43,132 nucleotides of DNA from a bacterium (GTDB lineage Bacteria > Margulisbacteria > Marinamargulisbacteria > JABIPA01), in assembly GCA_018698675.1 (NCBI GenBank), contig JABIPA010000064.1, forward strand, positions 1 through 43,132, in the 5' to 3' direction. Below the pieces are notes generated by a model. It was not told the origin of the DNA and did not search any database. It saw only the letters and a program-made list of their open reading frames with translations. Every line of letters starts with the position of its first letter. The stretch's first letter is position 1. Positions 34,601 to 41,771 of this stretch are shown here, in pieces. The position numbers and the translations under genes are program-made.

Positions 34601-37132
34601 CCTAAAACAGGAGACCCCCAAGATCCCATGGCGGCTCAACTTATGAAGGATTTGACTCTAATATTCAAGAATTCTTCCGAGCCAAAAAATAAATCATTCG
34701 TCAAATCCTATGGTTTAGATATCGTTCAAAGTATAGCGTTACCATTAGCAATACAACTAGCCAATACATCAAAATTAGAAACACCGGTTCCAAAAGAGTT
34801 CCTCAAACTATTACATATGGTTCTAAAACAAACGGAACCAAACCAATCAAACTTTAGGCAATTATCGGCTATACATGATCTAGTAAGTGGGTTAATGGCT
34901 GACACTGACACTTTAGTAAATGAAACGCCGACACCGTTAACAGCTGAGTCGAAGGACTCTATAAACACTAACTTAAGAGATACTGGATTAAAGTTAGGAG
35001 CATTACATGCAGAAATACTTCAAAATCAAGATATAAAAAAATCTGATTTTCAAAAAACGTCAGAAGCGACGTTAGCTACCCATAAATCAAAAATAAGTGA
35101 CAAAATAACGGCTATACAAGGAACATCAAAAACCCTGCTCGACATGGTGTCCAATTTAGACCATGAAATAAGTAACTTGGAAAAAAATGAGTCTTTATTC
35201 AAAGAAACAAACAAAAAATTAGAAGAAGCTAAATCAAAATTCGAAACAATGGATGCATCTAAAACAGCTGACATAGAGGTTCAGAGTAAACTAATTAAAA
35301 ATTTAAAAGGCAAAACAGTAGATGGACTAAAAGAACAAAAAACCAAGCTCCAAGAATTAATCACAAAAGCGCAAGAGGCAGAGACCGCTTTATCTCCTCA
35401 ATTACAGGTATCCTTTGAAGACCTAATAAAAGCAGACGGCGATGACGAAATTAAAGCCGCCAAAACCAGCATAAGCGACAAATTAGCGACTATAAAAACG
35501 TCTCAGGAAGAATTAATCAAACAACTTGATCAAATCGATGCAACAAAAAAAGAATTAGTAGAAAACATGAAAGATCTAATAGGAAGTCTTAAAAAGACAG
35601 GAGATACAAAATCCAAAACAACTTCGTTCATAATCACCTTAAATAAGGCTATCGAAGATAGCATGAGCATTAACGTAGGAGACGAAAGCCAAAAATTCTT
35701 AGCTCAAGTTGCATTAAATCTTAAATCGGCATTAGAACTGATTGAAACAAACTCAGACGACTTAACGGGCTACACAGATCTAAGTACGAACCTAAACCTA
35801 TTAAAGAATATAAAATTTAGCGACAACAAATCATATACAACAGCAAACATCGACGCTATGCTTCAAGGAACAACCAGTTTGGATCAAATTTTGCAATCTC
35901 TCTCCAATACGATAACAGCCAAAAGCAACACGTCTACAGCTGAAGCCAAGGCCGAATTAAATAAAGACATCGACCTGGGAGAAGGCAAAACAACAACAAA
36001 AGTTGCTCAATTAATGGAAGCCGTTGAAGAAGCTCATGCAAAAGGCGAAGAATTCAAACTGGAGAATGAAGACGACAAAAATTTAATCGCAAGATTATCT
36101 GTAGATGATATTAACAACTTATTTACAAGTATCGATACAAAAAAAATCAATTTCAATATCCTCCTCCCTCAAATGGCAAAAATAAAAATAGACATTGCCA
36201 AACAACGTTTTGGAGCAAATTCAGAAACAGTCGTTGGAATGGGTTTAGAATTTCTAGGAAAATGGTCACAAAACTTGGGTGACGTAACCCAACTTGATTG
36301 GGAGTCTGGACTAAGTGATATTTTAAGTCTCGTCAAACCTGGCTTAGATAATTTAAGTAATGACAAATTTAAAGTAGCATATGAAGCCGTTCTCACTATC
36401 GCGGTTGTTGATACATTTACGCCTGTAGATTTAGGAGCCGTACCCAAACTGAACTTTAAGGCAAATATTAAAAAATTAGTAAAAAAAGAATTTGAAGCCT
36501 CGTTAATGAAACAAATGAGTGCGGATATTGGAAAGTTCTTTGCTACAAATATTGAAGCATTCTCTTCGAAGAGTCTATTGACCAAAATAGACGAGCATAA
36601 TAAAAGTTTCCCGGACGATCAAATAGACTCCGAAAACTTTGAAAGCGACCCAGTGTCATTTGCAGCGATAACTACTGCACTTGCTACAATTGATGATACC
36701 AACAGCCCTTTTCCTAAACTTGAGACAATTATGACCATTGACCCCGATAGATTGCCTGGCGGTACAGATATACCAGCCCTACTAAACCCAAAAATTGCTC
36801 CATTTGGACTAAAAATTGAGGCGGATGGAAAGGTATCAATAGATTTAGATGCACAAGTAAATGTAGGCGACAGTAATCATAAACAAGCGCTACAAGCAGC
36901 ACCTGGCTTTAGAGCCGAATTAATTAATCTACACCAAGCATTTACAAGATCTCCAGAAATGGCTCTAAACCCGCCTCCAACTAGAAACCCAAGTAAACTA
37001 ATAGATGATCAAGACATGAACGCCACACGTGACAAAATAGTAAATGTTGTTCCTGTAAAGGGATCGACCCCAATCACCCCCAAAGGAAAGACACCTGTAG
37101 TACATGTAGAAGAAGATGACGATGATTGGTAA
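28613..37132 (+). CDS. Giant repeat-containing protein, 2839 aa, with acidic DDDDW tail
   Basis: This 8.5-kb intact gene has a strong GGAGG Shine-Dalgarno. No known domain is recognised and no signal peptide or membrane segment is seen. Residues 1-50 are Ala/Pro/Thr-rich. Two internal repeat families are visible. Four copies of a motif like I(A/V)SGTxSxxDFExM begin near residues 844, 956, 1168 and 1428, inside longer helical units at about 800-1490. Three copies of a 70-80-residue unit with GxxP, A(W)xLxxxxI, GxGAG and a Leu-rich end occur at about 1550-1605, 1700-1775 and 1783-1862. Residues about 2175-2330 are a Lys/Glu-rich coiled coil. The protein ends VHVEEDDDDW, matching the LRR protein's acidic-Trp end. 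A secreted, surface or scaffold role is possible; the function is unknown. Confidence 0.87.
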   Translation: MTMGMNDAGNKFLNKYSKRTPAAAATGTPTPPSKVVTKDTIKNDFGAPAPTTATEMLTKVFDGPDSLMTKNVTGPDLKMPERLENLKTILTAMDDLELRPNDADKQKISEQMEELVASLITTRTTALPGKNAQLVSDKLVESVIKQIKDTKSAKYLVIGSLISSTGAVAPDAATPKGLLAKSLSTLFSNDTNKTGSEFKENLATGNPSLSKLATSINVPKADGSGDIEPLTAHLLTHVKDSNSFDVLLGFDSTFIADQIKNGSLAICKDDKSLNEDRTESFLSTFKDALSEHDSLKQAIETVRTTIFDENDFGGGHPDQQRLNVGTKLNNHFSAVLTNSKTNTEDLTKTLIEKCISYMGEDEDSHVQFTELLTSALGTDKPKAKKALSECINNNPGTDLNEILTSFNQRNTPENNFPESTVVNLQTTIQSELLTQASKLPSTTEDEITDKAAALKEPIQEMVKLLIDGKPHAEETVKAFLDGLPELTKSMSLDDMLTITDEIKTQLTNHAAKLNPVLSSINNVLLTIQKSFSEDFNNKFLNAETIKNTSTTSTKEKTAEKIARLSKKDLKAIGTGPESTAVKNLPSSAKSSFAWNLNSMMSSGKVMIKGLTTILQGAHPKANDKMSAETIESLASNTNILVTTTTPKKAGSTEMVTSYTLSEDFADMINEHLMPKGKTYPIDNIPESVMKALAGTISGTGNAERADFQDTTRSGNVFHDINSFLKSIKMDDDSAGISSLDQKPSYENLVDMQVGSNNASIKLNMFGEESYNKSVADNSQKGQLFTSVHTSKNPVFEQKNQFFEEPSMLSMSKKPQFRSNFKANCMKQIKGGLQDRLTAGDKSAEAIAMMATGTKNIEEFNKTIGLMQLDGKNLQHSGRLANYILNGDKSPYSKDINVHVNNTFNQIVGHGLENLNIPLPTTTRKLSPPFNKELKEKLTEGFKSEIDSPPLSDKTTLMILIASGKESMADFEAMNTPERPAPEYGTKEHKTWKDEYTQRTNYNRIVNGANASEDTSRLQVVKGLLTLASSNARRKESASAIYDQVHVSKSKLGKNTKPLTITFDAGNQSASAIAAKAANRAAADTFITDKFLAFKNNPKSFLSIKLHNPTNSKITYRESENMTGKSKGIQLTGRGQKYTKEFRTSFESAVKNGLKDNLNSAIYETKLKAQEMACIVSGTSSFADFEKLADGTLPISPANNLNADEQIALYHIIRNGEKTTETDNSQKSTSVTVQHSELLTAEVRQALFTNDTKIQESLMNLAINQSADKKTPSDMLSALPSFVQTAITSHFPDTYIPHQDLETLIERLTMEVNKEANEISMIGSSSLSGLTPDETALISGGSKEALALLSSKERDAKKMNYLDSTKLMDKIKITRQANLNATKKAIDKLNHFLDQKVDPASGKVSETGEPRRAIFNKTTVAERKLTAQNLNILRDITGSVTVEDFNEARTNDAFITVSANVLAHVSSKNKTAAAEALSSTNLKTVVYGANGLMDRLTSDANDVNKELFEELVRAKDSGHADKLLASKKAELAELLPLITNAGHFEDLFDGAASDTKIGSEPAGNGDDNKAWNLINTAIKNKGISEIGKGAGNKFEDAQIETLLPGLDLASPMGLAAKALLENVNFTQIINPTKQNTTATLVEKQTALDKLIKNEFEPTKAAVSLFNKMKGMSAAKITTALQETTDKLTNQLAATKLFEEDGVSNIGLIGPRPDSSTPAANKTGWDMAAKLLRSTTIPQPDAGNALSDGEIAAVLPEPAEATMNAAWIEAKTLLQGMYLDHNYDPISESLGTKPTNINADDHSAQAWDLIQTRIQTSSLPKGEGAGDTISEAQAKAFLGTKPGNREGDAAYDSAVERLQTLSVAEEITQTKPGDSVEIEQEIENIATEQTILRDIFDNLINNKYGIDTNDCTMLGQIASTLPAKNGSSFNTILASDHKNFTAQTSITTAAGNSLASLIENSGAEEDELRATILHQQSKDVAKDIPLEIERFANVMKKFPKTGDPQDPMAAQLMKDLTLIFKNSSEPKNKSFVKSYGLDIVQSIALPLAIQLANTSKLETPVPKEFLKLLHMVLKQTEPNQSNFRQLSAIHDLVSGLMADTDTLVNETPTPLTAESKDSINTNLRDTGLKLGALHAEILQNQDIKKSDFQKTSEATLATHKSKISDKITAIQGTSKTLLDMVSNLDHEISNLEKNESLFKETNKKLEEAKSKFETMDASKTADIEVQSKLIKNLKGKTVDGLKEQKTKLQELITKAQEAETALSPQLQVSFEDLIKADGDDEIKAAKTSISDKLATIKTSQEELIKQLDQIDATKKELVENMKDLIGSLKKTGDTKSKTTSFIITLNKAIEDSMSINVGDESQKFLAQVALNLKSALELIETNSDDLTGYTDLSTNLNLLKNIKFSDNKSYTTANIDAMLQGTTSLDQILQSLSNTITAKSNTSTAEAKAELNKDIDLGEGKTTTKVAQLMEAVEEAHAKGEEFKLENEDDKNLIARLSVDDINNLFTSIDTKKINFNILLPQMAKIKIDIAKQRFGANSETVVGMGLEFLGKWSQNLGDVTQLDWESGLSDILSLVKPGLDNLSNDKFKVAYEAVLTIAVVDTFTPVDLGAVPKLNFKANIKKLVKKEFEASLMKQMSADIGKFFATNIEAFSSKSLLTKIDEHNKSFPDDQIDSENFESDPVSFAAITTALATIDDTNSPFPKLETIMTIDPDRLPGGTDIPALLNPKIAPFGLKIEADGKVSIDLDAQVNVGDSNHKQALQAAPGFRAELINLHQAFTRSPEMALNPPPTRNPSKLIDDQDMNATRDKIVNVVPVKGSTPITPKGKTPVVHVEEDDDDW

Positions 37133-37168
37133 TTAAAAACTGAAAATAATAGTTACAAATAAAAAGGG

Positions 37169-37197
37169 CTTACGGCTTTAAAAAATAAGGTCGTAAG
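37169..37197 (-). terminator. Terminator hairpin between the giant gene and the GGQ protein
   Basis: CTTACGGC pairs with GTCGTAAG (one G-U), with further A/T pairs inside. On the minus strand a CCCTTTTTATTT tract follows, so it probably ends the GGQ-protein transcript and may also block read-through from the left. Confidence 0.6.
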
Positions 37198-37212
37198 ACG
37201 AAAAACAAAAAA

Positions 37213-37593
37213 CTAGATTATATCGAAATTATTAGGACAAGCAGAATCCAGAGCGTACTTCTTTTTAGACTTCCGTTTTCGATTCGCCTTCTTCTTCCGA
37301 AGAGCATCGACTTTTTTTAAACATGAAGCTTCTTTTCCTATTAGGTGAACCTCAACTTTATCACAAAGCCGTTGCCTCGCCAAATATCGGTTAAGCTCTA
37401 ACGAACGTTCACTTTGACATTTAATTGCTATGTCTAACGGTTCATAAACGAGATAAATGGACTGCTGGGACTTATTCACTTTCTGGCCACCTTTCCCCGA
37501 GCCACTAATTGTTTTCTCAACAATATCGGCTTCCAAAATAGCCAAGGTTGCCATCTTTTCCCGCAACCGGTCCCATTTTTTTTTTGTAATCAT
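37213..37593 (-). CDS. Release-factor-like peptidyl-tRNA hydrolase with GGQ motif
   Basis: The 126 residues contain only the catalytic domain of class I release factors. SGSGKGGQKVNKSQQSIYL includes the GGQ tripeptide that enters the ribosomal peptidyl-transferase centre, followed by IKCQSERSLELNRYLARQRL. Codon-recognition domains are absent, as in ArfB/YaeJ and C12orf65-type rescue factors that free stalled ribosomes. The Lys/Arg-rich tail (KKVDALRKKKANRKRKSKKK) resembles the tail that ArfB inserts into the empty mRNA channel. After it come about 15 less basic residues. Which stalling state it rescues is not shown. An AAAAGG Shine-Dalgarno lies about nine bases before the ATG. Confidence 0.88.
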   Translation of the reverse strand: MITKKKWDRLREKMATLAILEADIVEKTISGSGKGGQKVNKSQQSIYLVYEPLDIAIKCQSERSLELNRYLARQRLCDKVEVHLIGKEASCLKKVDALRKKKANRKRKSKKKYALDSACPNNFDII

Positions 37594-37663
37594 GAAATTG
37601 TACCTTTTTACGCTCGATTAGGAATAGATTTTAAAGAAAAATACATAAAAACACGTACCTATA

Positions 37664-37692
37664 TTGACATAATCCACCAATAATGGTAACGT
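37664..37692 (+). promoter_or_regulatory. Sigma70-type promoter giving a leaderless SEC-C mRNA
   Basis: A consensus -35 TTGACA (37664-37669), an exact 17-base spacer and -10 TAACGT (37687-37692) are followed by six bases and the ATG at 37699. Transcription should start at the A of the ATG. No Shine-Dalgarno is present. Confidence 0.6.
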
Positions 37693-37698
37693 TTTTAT

Positions 37699-38124
37699 AT
37701 GAGTAATTGTCCATGCGGAAATAGTAAATCTTACGAAAATTGTTGTGAACCAATAATTGAAGGAAAAGCAGCCCCAACATCTGCCGAAGAATTAATGAAA
37801 TCTCGTTATACGGCCTATACCACTGGAAACATGGACTACATCGAAAAAACAATGAGTGGTGAAGCACTTAAAGTCTTCGACAAAGAAAGCGCTCAAATAT
37901 GGTCAGACACATCCGACTGGCAAAACCTCGAAATCATTAAAAAAAGTAACACAAAAGAAACTGACAAACGTTCATTTGTTGAATTTATCGCATGTTACAA
38001 ATTAAATGGAAAAACAAAATTCCTTCATGAAGTAAGTGAATTCAAAAAAGATGGATCATCTTGGCTTTATGTAAATGGTAAAGCGAGTATCGTTCATGAT
38101 AAAAACCGCGTACTTCAGTCCTAA
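37699..38124 (+). CDS. YchJ-like SEC-C motif protein
   Basis: The protein opens with SNCPCGNSKSYENCC, a SEC-C zinc motif (CxCxSxxxxxxCC). Then follows the conserved PTSAEELMKSRYTAYTTGNMDYI of the YchJ/UPF0225 family, whose C-terminal part has an NTF2-like fold (FVEFIACYKLNGKTKFLHEVSEF, WLYVNG). At 141 residues it is of family length. The second SEC-C motif present in E. coli YchJ is missing. The molecular function is not well known. It is likely cytosolic and zinc-bound. It has a consensus promoter placed for a leaderless transcript and is followed after 15 bases by a small membrane protein. Confidence 0.88.
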   Translation: MSNCPCGNSKSYENCCEPIIEGKAAPTSAEELMKSRYTAYTTGNMDYIEKTMSGEALKVFDKESAQIWSDTSDWQNLEIIKKSNTKETDKRSFVEFIACYKLNGKTKFLHEVSEFKKDGSSWLYVNGKASIVHDKNRVLQS

Positions 38125-38139
38125 CTCCTTAAGTTTCAA

Positions 38140-38388
38140 ATGATTCAAACAATAATTTTTGGTTCCCTTTTAATGGGCTTATGCTTTTTTGGTTTTGGCG
38201 TTGGCGTCTTCGTTTTTGGAAAGTCAGGAAAACGAGAAAAATGTGGCACGGACCCTACACAAAAACATCAATCTGACGAAGAATGTCCATCTCAAAAACA
38301 CGGCCTTTGCCCAACTATCGATACACAAGGCGCAGCGAAAATGTTAAACCAATCTCGATTAAACTTTCCTAAAGGAAATGACGAATAG
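38140..38388 (+). CDS. Small membrane protein with Cys motif, possibly NqrM-like
   Basis: The 82 residues comprise one transmembrane helix (about 4-27, Phe/Gly-rich, with Cys15) and a cytosolic tail with Cys35, Cys49 and Cys57 in KREKCGTDP, EECPS and GLCP. This resembles NqrM (DUF539), a short single-span protein with conserved cysteines that delivers iron to the NqrD/NqrE centre of Na+-NQR. The nqr and apbE genes lie just downstream on the other strand, which favours the idea. The typical NqrM sequence KGSCGG is not present, so the match is by architecture and context only. It probably shares the SEC-C transcript. Confidence 0.5.
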   Translation: MIQTIIFGSLLMGLCFFGFGVGVFVFGKSGKREKCGTDPTQKHQSDEECPSQKHGLCPTIDTQGAAKMLNQSRLNFPKGNDE

Positions 38389-38476
38389 CTTAAAAAGGAC
38401 CATTTAAAAACATTATTTAGTCACCACTAAGCATCACGAAAAAACACGTAATCTCAAATTTCCAAAGCGCAGAAAC

Positions 38477-39550
38477 CTACTTAGATATCTTTTTATCTTC
38501 AGTTATTTCAGGTGACCAATTATTAGAGAAGTAAACATGGGGAACTCCAGCTTTACCGTCACTAAAATTAGACACAACCCAGTACGCAGTAACGGCTTCT
38601 AAACTATCAATAAGTAAACGTCCTTCTTCATACGACATAACCATTAACGCAGTTGCTAAACCATCAGAATACGCCGTTGATGGCGATACTACTGTGACAC
38701 TAATAATTCCATGAGAAACAGGATACCCAGTCCTAGGATCAAGTATATGAGAGTATCGCTTCCCATCAATCATGTGGTATCGTTCGTAATCCCCGCTAGT
38801 CGCCATTCCAGCACCATCTAGTTCGACAGTATCAATCAACAAAGGAAAAGAACCACCTTCTTTATATAATGGGTGCTTCACACCAAACGTCCAATTTTTG
38901 CTTTTCGAGTTCATCCCAGAAGCGTACACTTCGCCCCCTATCTCGACCATAAAATCCGACGTAACAGATTGCAAATATTGAGCAACTCTATCAACGGTAG
39001 CTCCTTTTACAATCGACGACAAATCGACCTTAAACCCAACCCGGTCCTTTTTGAACATATACTTATACATTTCACGATAGACTATAAATTTGTCATATCC
39101 AATGACATGAAGGGTTTTCAAAATATCAGATTCAGAAGGGATAACACCGTCTTCGGAATCGTCTGTATTAAACGTATACAAATTCCATAGATCGACTAAA
39201 GGATAAACACTCCCATCCCAGGCCCCTTTTGTTTGTTTAAACATAGACTTACCAATCAAAAGCATTTCAAATAAGTCCTCACTAATTTCCATAGGAGCTG
39301 GGCTATTAAATGCATTCACTTTTGAAATCTCGGAGCTAGAGTCGTAAGTAGAAAAAATTGAATTGTAAGTAGAGAATATGAAATTAATTTTCTCTTCTAC
39401 TTTTTCACGTTCCAAATACCGAGGCGCCTTAACCTTAATCGAATAAGTGGTTCCCATTGTCTCGCCAGAAAACGTATACCAAGTAGCCGAATACTTCATA
39501 AAAAAAAGTATAAACAGCCCACTTATCACCATAACCCGAAAACGATTCAT
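38477..39550 (-). CDS. apbE: FAD:protein FMN transferase ApbE
   Basis: ApbE transfers FMN from FAD to a threonine of NqrB and NqrC in the extracytoplasmic space. Family motifs are clear: FSGETMGTTYSIKV near the N-terminus, GAWDGSVYPLVDLW, VDLSSIVKGATVDRV, MVEIGGEVYASG, SHILDPRTGYPV and the metal-binding YSDGLATALMVM. An N-terminal hydrophobic segment (about 5-20) exports or anchors it; no lipobox cysteine is seen. I chose ATG at 39550 over the GTG five codons upstream because a TATACT box ends six bases before it and no Shine-Dalgarno exists. It lies downstream of nqrF but behind strong terminators, so it likely has its own promoter. NqrC's target Thr is present in this window. Confidence 0.93.
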   Translation of the reverse strand: MNRFRVMVISGLFILFFMKYSATWYTFSGETMGTTYSIKVKAPRYLEREKVEEKINFIFSTYNSIFSTYDSSSEISKVNAFNSPAPMEISEDLFEMLLIGKSMFKQTKGAWDGSVYPLVDLWNLYTFNTDDSEDGVIPSESDILKTLHVIGYDKFIVYREMYKYMFKKDRVGFKVDLSSIVKGATVDRVAQYLQSVTSDFMVEIGGEVYASGMNSKSKNWTFGVKHPLYKEGGSFPLLIDTVELDGAGMATSGDYERYHMIDGKRYSHILDPRTGYPVSHGIISVTVVSPSTAYSDGLATALMVMSYEEGRLLIDSLEAVTAYWVVSNFSDGKAGVPHVYFSNNWSPEITEDKKISK

Positions 39551-39556
39551 GACAAT

Positions 39557-39562
39557 AGTATA
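39557..39562 (-). promoter_or_regulatory. -10 box TATACT, 6 nt before apbE ATG
   Basis: The hexamer is a near-consensus -10 whose distance to the ATG equals that of the SEC-C promoter, suggesting a leaderless apbE mRNA. The -35 region is weak. Confidence 0.4.
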
Positions 39563-39618
39563 CACCCATTACAAAAATACAAATACGTGAAAAACAAAGG
39601 AAGACATAAAAACACAAT

Positions 39619-39778
39619 ACTTACCAAAGGTAAGTGAGTCCTAATACATAGAGACAGACCAAAAAAATATAATAAGCAAAAAAACGACACTTACCAAAGG
39701 TAAGTGAGCCCTAGTCCATAGAGAGGGCAACCAAAAAAAACATAATAAGCAAAAAAACGATACTTACCAACGGTAAGT
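39619..39778 (-). repeat. Three tandem hairpin-plus-T-tract units (terminator-like)
   Basis: ACTTACC-AAA-GGTAAGT (loop AAC in the last copy) occurs at 39619-39635, 39689-39705 and 39762-39778, embedded in 70- and 73-base repeats that also share TGAG(T/C)CCTA and CATAGAGA. On the minus strand each hairpin is followed within four bases by a T-rich run (seven Ts in two copies), as in intrinsic terminators. The array lies between nqrF and apbE. Confidence 0.75.
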
Positions 39779-39808
39779 GAGTCCTAGTCCATAGAGAGGG
39801 GTGGGTCC

Positions 39809-39895
39809 AAAAAAGTTAAAGTTTGAATTTTCGCGCGACCCGCAGCATATTATAAATATGTAAGGGAAGCGCAAAATTTAAAATTGAACTTTTTT
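39809..39895 (-). terminator. Long imperfect hairpin terminator after nqrF
   Basis: Arms at 39809-39836 and 39869-39895 pair imperfectly over about 27 bases, from AAAAAAGTT outward to GCGC inside. On the minus strand it begins just after the nqrF stop and ends in CTTTTTT. Confidence 0.65.
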
Positions 39896-39897
39896 GT

Positions 39898-41115
39898 TTA
39901 GAAGGCGTCGAATTCTATCATGTCTTCGTCTACTCCCATGTCGTCGAGCATGTCTTGAACAGCCGATAACATCATAGGCGGACCACATAGATAGTATTCA
40001 ATTTCAGTAGGATCTTCGTGTTTCTCCAAGTATTCTTGTTGCAATACTTGATGAATAAAACCTTTAGGCCCAGTCCAATTATCTTCTGGAAGAGGCTCTG
40101 ACAAAGCAACATTATAAGAAAAATTGGGGTTCTCTTCTGCTAGCTTTTTGAACTCATCATCGTAAAACATTTCACGAAGACTTCTAGCACCGTACCAAAA
40201 CGTTATTTTTCGGTCGGAACTCAATCGTTTCAATTGGTCAAAAATATGACTTCTCATTGGCGCCATTCCAGCACCACCACCAACAAAGCACATTTCTTTG
40301 TCAGTTTCTTTTGCAAAAAATTCTCCGTAAGGTCCACTCACAACAACCTTATCTCCTGGCTTCAAATTAAAAATATAAGTTGATGCAATTCCTGGAAGTA
40401 TCCCAGTCGTTCGAGGAGGAGGCGTAGCAATACGAACATTCAACATAACAATACCTTCTTCTTCGGGGTAATTTGCCATGGAATACGCTCTAAAAACTTC
40501 CTCGTCATTTTTTCCGTTAATGTCCCATAACTTAAAATTTGTCCAATCGCCTCTATATTCCTCTTCAACATCAAACGAGTTGAACGTTATATCGTAAGCC
40601 GGAATATAAATTTGAATGTATCCACCCGCTCTAAAATCCAATTTCTCACCGTTAGGCAATTGCATTTTGAGTTCCTTAATAAAGGTAGCTACATTATTAT
40701 TAGAAATAACTTCACATTCATATTTTTTAATACTAAATATTTCATCAGGAATTTTAATTTTGATATCGTTTTTAACTTTTACTTGGCAACTTAATCGAAC
40801 ACAATCTTTTCGTTCAGCCATAGACAAATGAGGTAATTCTGTAGGAAGAACGTCTCCTCCGCCATCTAAAACCTGAACTTTACACATCGCACAACTTCCA
40901 CCACCACCACAGGCTGATGGAACAAATATCTTTTCGTTAGCAAGTGCCGTCATTAGGTTTGTACCAGACGATACTATTGGACTCTTACTCTCATCACCAT
41001 TGATAAGAACTTTACAATCCGTTTTATCAATAACTTTATTCTCTACAATATAGAGCAACAACACTAATGTCATTACTATCCCTAAAAAAACCGCTATACT
41101 TACTGCAAATATCAT
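39898..41115 (-). CDS. nqrF: Na+-translocating NADH:quinone reductase subunit F
   Basis: NqrF is the NADH-oxidising entry subunit, passing electrons through FAD and a [2Fe-2S] cluster. It has an N-terminal membrane helix (3-24), a ferredoxin domain with cluster cysteines Cys69, Cys75, Cys78 and Cys110 ([18 protein letters not shown]), an FAD domain with RAYSMANYP and a GTS-like isoalloxazine loop, and an NADH domain with [26 protein letters not shown] and YYLCGPPMM. At 405 residues it is normal. A GTAGGA Shine-Dalgarno precedes the ATG, 29 bases after nqrE. It is the last gene of the operon, followed by several terminator-like hairpins. Confidence 0.96.
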   Translation of the reverse strand: MIFAVSIAVFLGIVMTLVLLLYIVENKVIDKTDCKVLINGDESKSPIVSSGTNLMTALANEKIFVPSACGGGGSCAMCKVQVLDGGGDVLPTELPHLSMAERKDCVRLSCQVKVKNDIKIKIPDEIFSIKKYECEVISNNNVATFIKELKMQLPNGEKLDFRAGGYIQIYIPAYDITFNSFDVEEEYRGDWTNFKLWDINGKNDEEVFRAYSMANYPEEEGIVMLNVRIATPPPRTTGILPGIASTYIFNLKPGDKVVVSGPYGEFFAKETDKEMCFVGGGAGMAPMRSHIFDQLKRLSSDRKITFWYGARSLREMFYDDEFKKLAEENPNFSYNVALSEPLPEDNWTGPKGFIHQVLQQEYLEKHEDPTEIEYYLCGPPMMLSAVQDMLDDMGVDEDMIEFDAF

Positions 41116-41144
41116 CGTTTATCCTACCGTTTTATCTTTTATTT

Positions 41145-41762
41145 CTAACCAACCAATTTAATACCAGCAAACGCCATGAATGTCATAGAAATTAAGCCAG
41201 TAATAATCATATTAACCCCAAAACCTGCTAAGCCTTTAGGAAAGTTTGCATAACTCATTTTTTGTTGAACCGCAGCCATAGCAACAATAGCTAATAACCA
41301 ACCAATTCCAGATCCGAATCCAAATACAACAGTCTCTGAAAAATTATAATTTCTCTCAACCATAAATAAAGATGCACCTAAAATAGAGCAATTAACCGCA
41401 ATCAACGGTAAAAATATACCAAGTGCACTATATAAGGCTGGAGCAAACTGTTCCATAACCAATTCCACAATCTGAACCATAGCAGCAATTGTGGCAATAA
41501 AACTAATAAATTGTAAAAAACTCAAATCAACAGTTGGAAAACCAGCCCAAGCAAGCGCTCCTTCTTTTAAAAGGAATTCATTGATTAACCAGTTCATAGG
41601 CGCTGTAATTGATAAAACAAAAATAACTGCGAATCCAAGTCCAATTGCAGTTTTAATATTCTTAGAACACGCTAAAAACGAGCACATTCCTAAAAAGTAA
41701 GCCAACAAGATGTTGTTTATAAATATTGATTCAATTCCGAGACTTAATAAATGTTCAAACAT
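41145..41762 (-). CDS. nqrE: Na+-translocating NADH:quinone reductase subunit E
   Basis: The 205-residue membrane subunit has six hydrophobic helices and pairs with NqrD to hold an iron centre in the membrane. The conserved cysteines are visible at Cys27 (YFLGMCSFLA) and in AVNCSILGASLF. Other signatures are MVQIVELVMEQFAPALYSALGIFLPLIAVN, a conserved stretch at about 95-124, and the end LISMTFMAFAGIKL. An AAGGAAAG Shine-Dalgarno precedes the ATG. It starts nine bases after nqrD. Confidence 0.96.
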   Translation of the reverse strand: MFEHLLSLGIESIFINNILLAYFLGMCSFLACSKNIKTAIGLGFAVIFVLSITAPMNWLINEFLLKEGALAWAGFPTVDLSFLQFISFIATIAAMVQIVELVMEQFAPALYSALGIFLPLIAVNCSILGASLFMVERNYNFSETVVFGFGSGIGWLLAIVAMAAVQQKMSYANFPKGLAGFGVNMIITGLISMTFMAFAGIKLVG

Positions 41763-41771
41763 AATCTTTCC

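Noticed and set aside
39600..39780. CRISPR array
   Set aside because: Three short palindromic units with near-identical spacers and T-tracts, and no cas genes. Terminator-like repeats explain them better.
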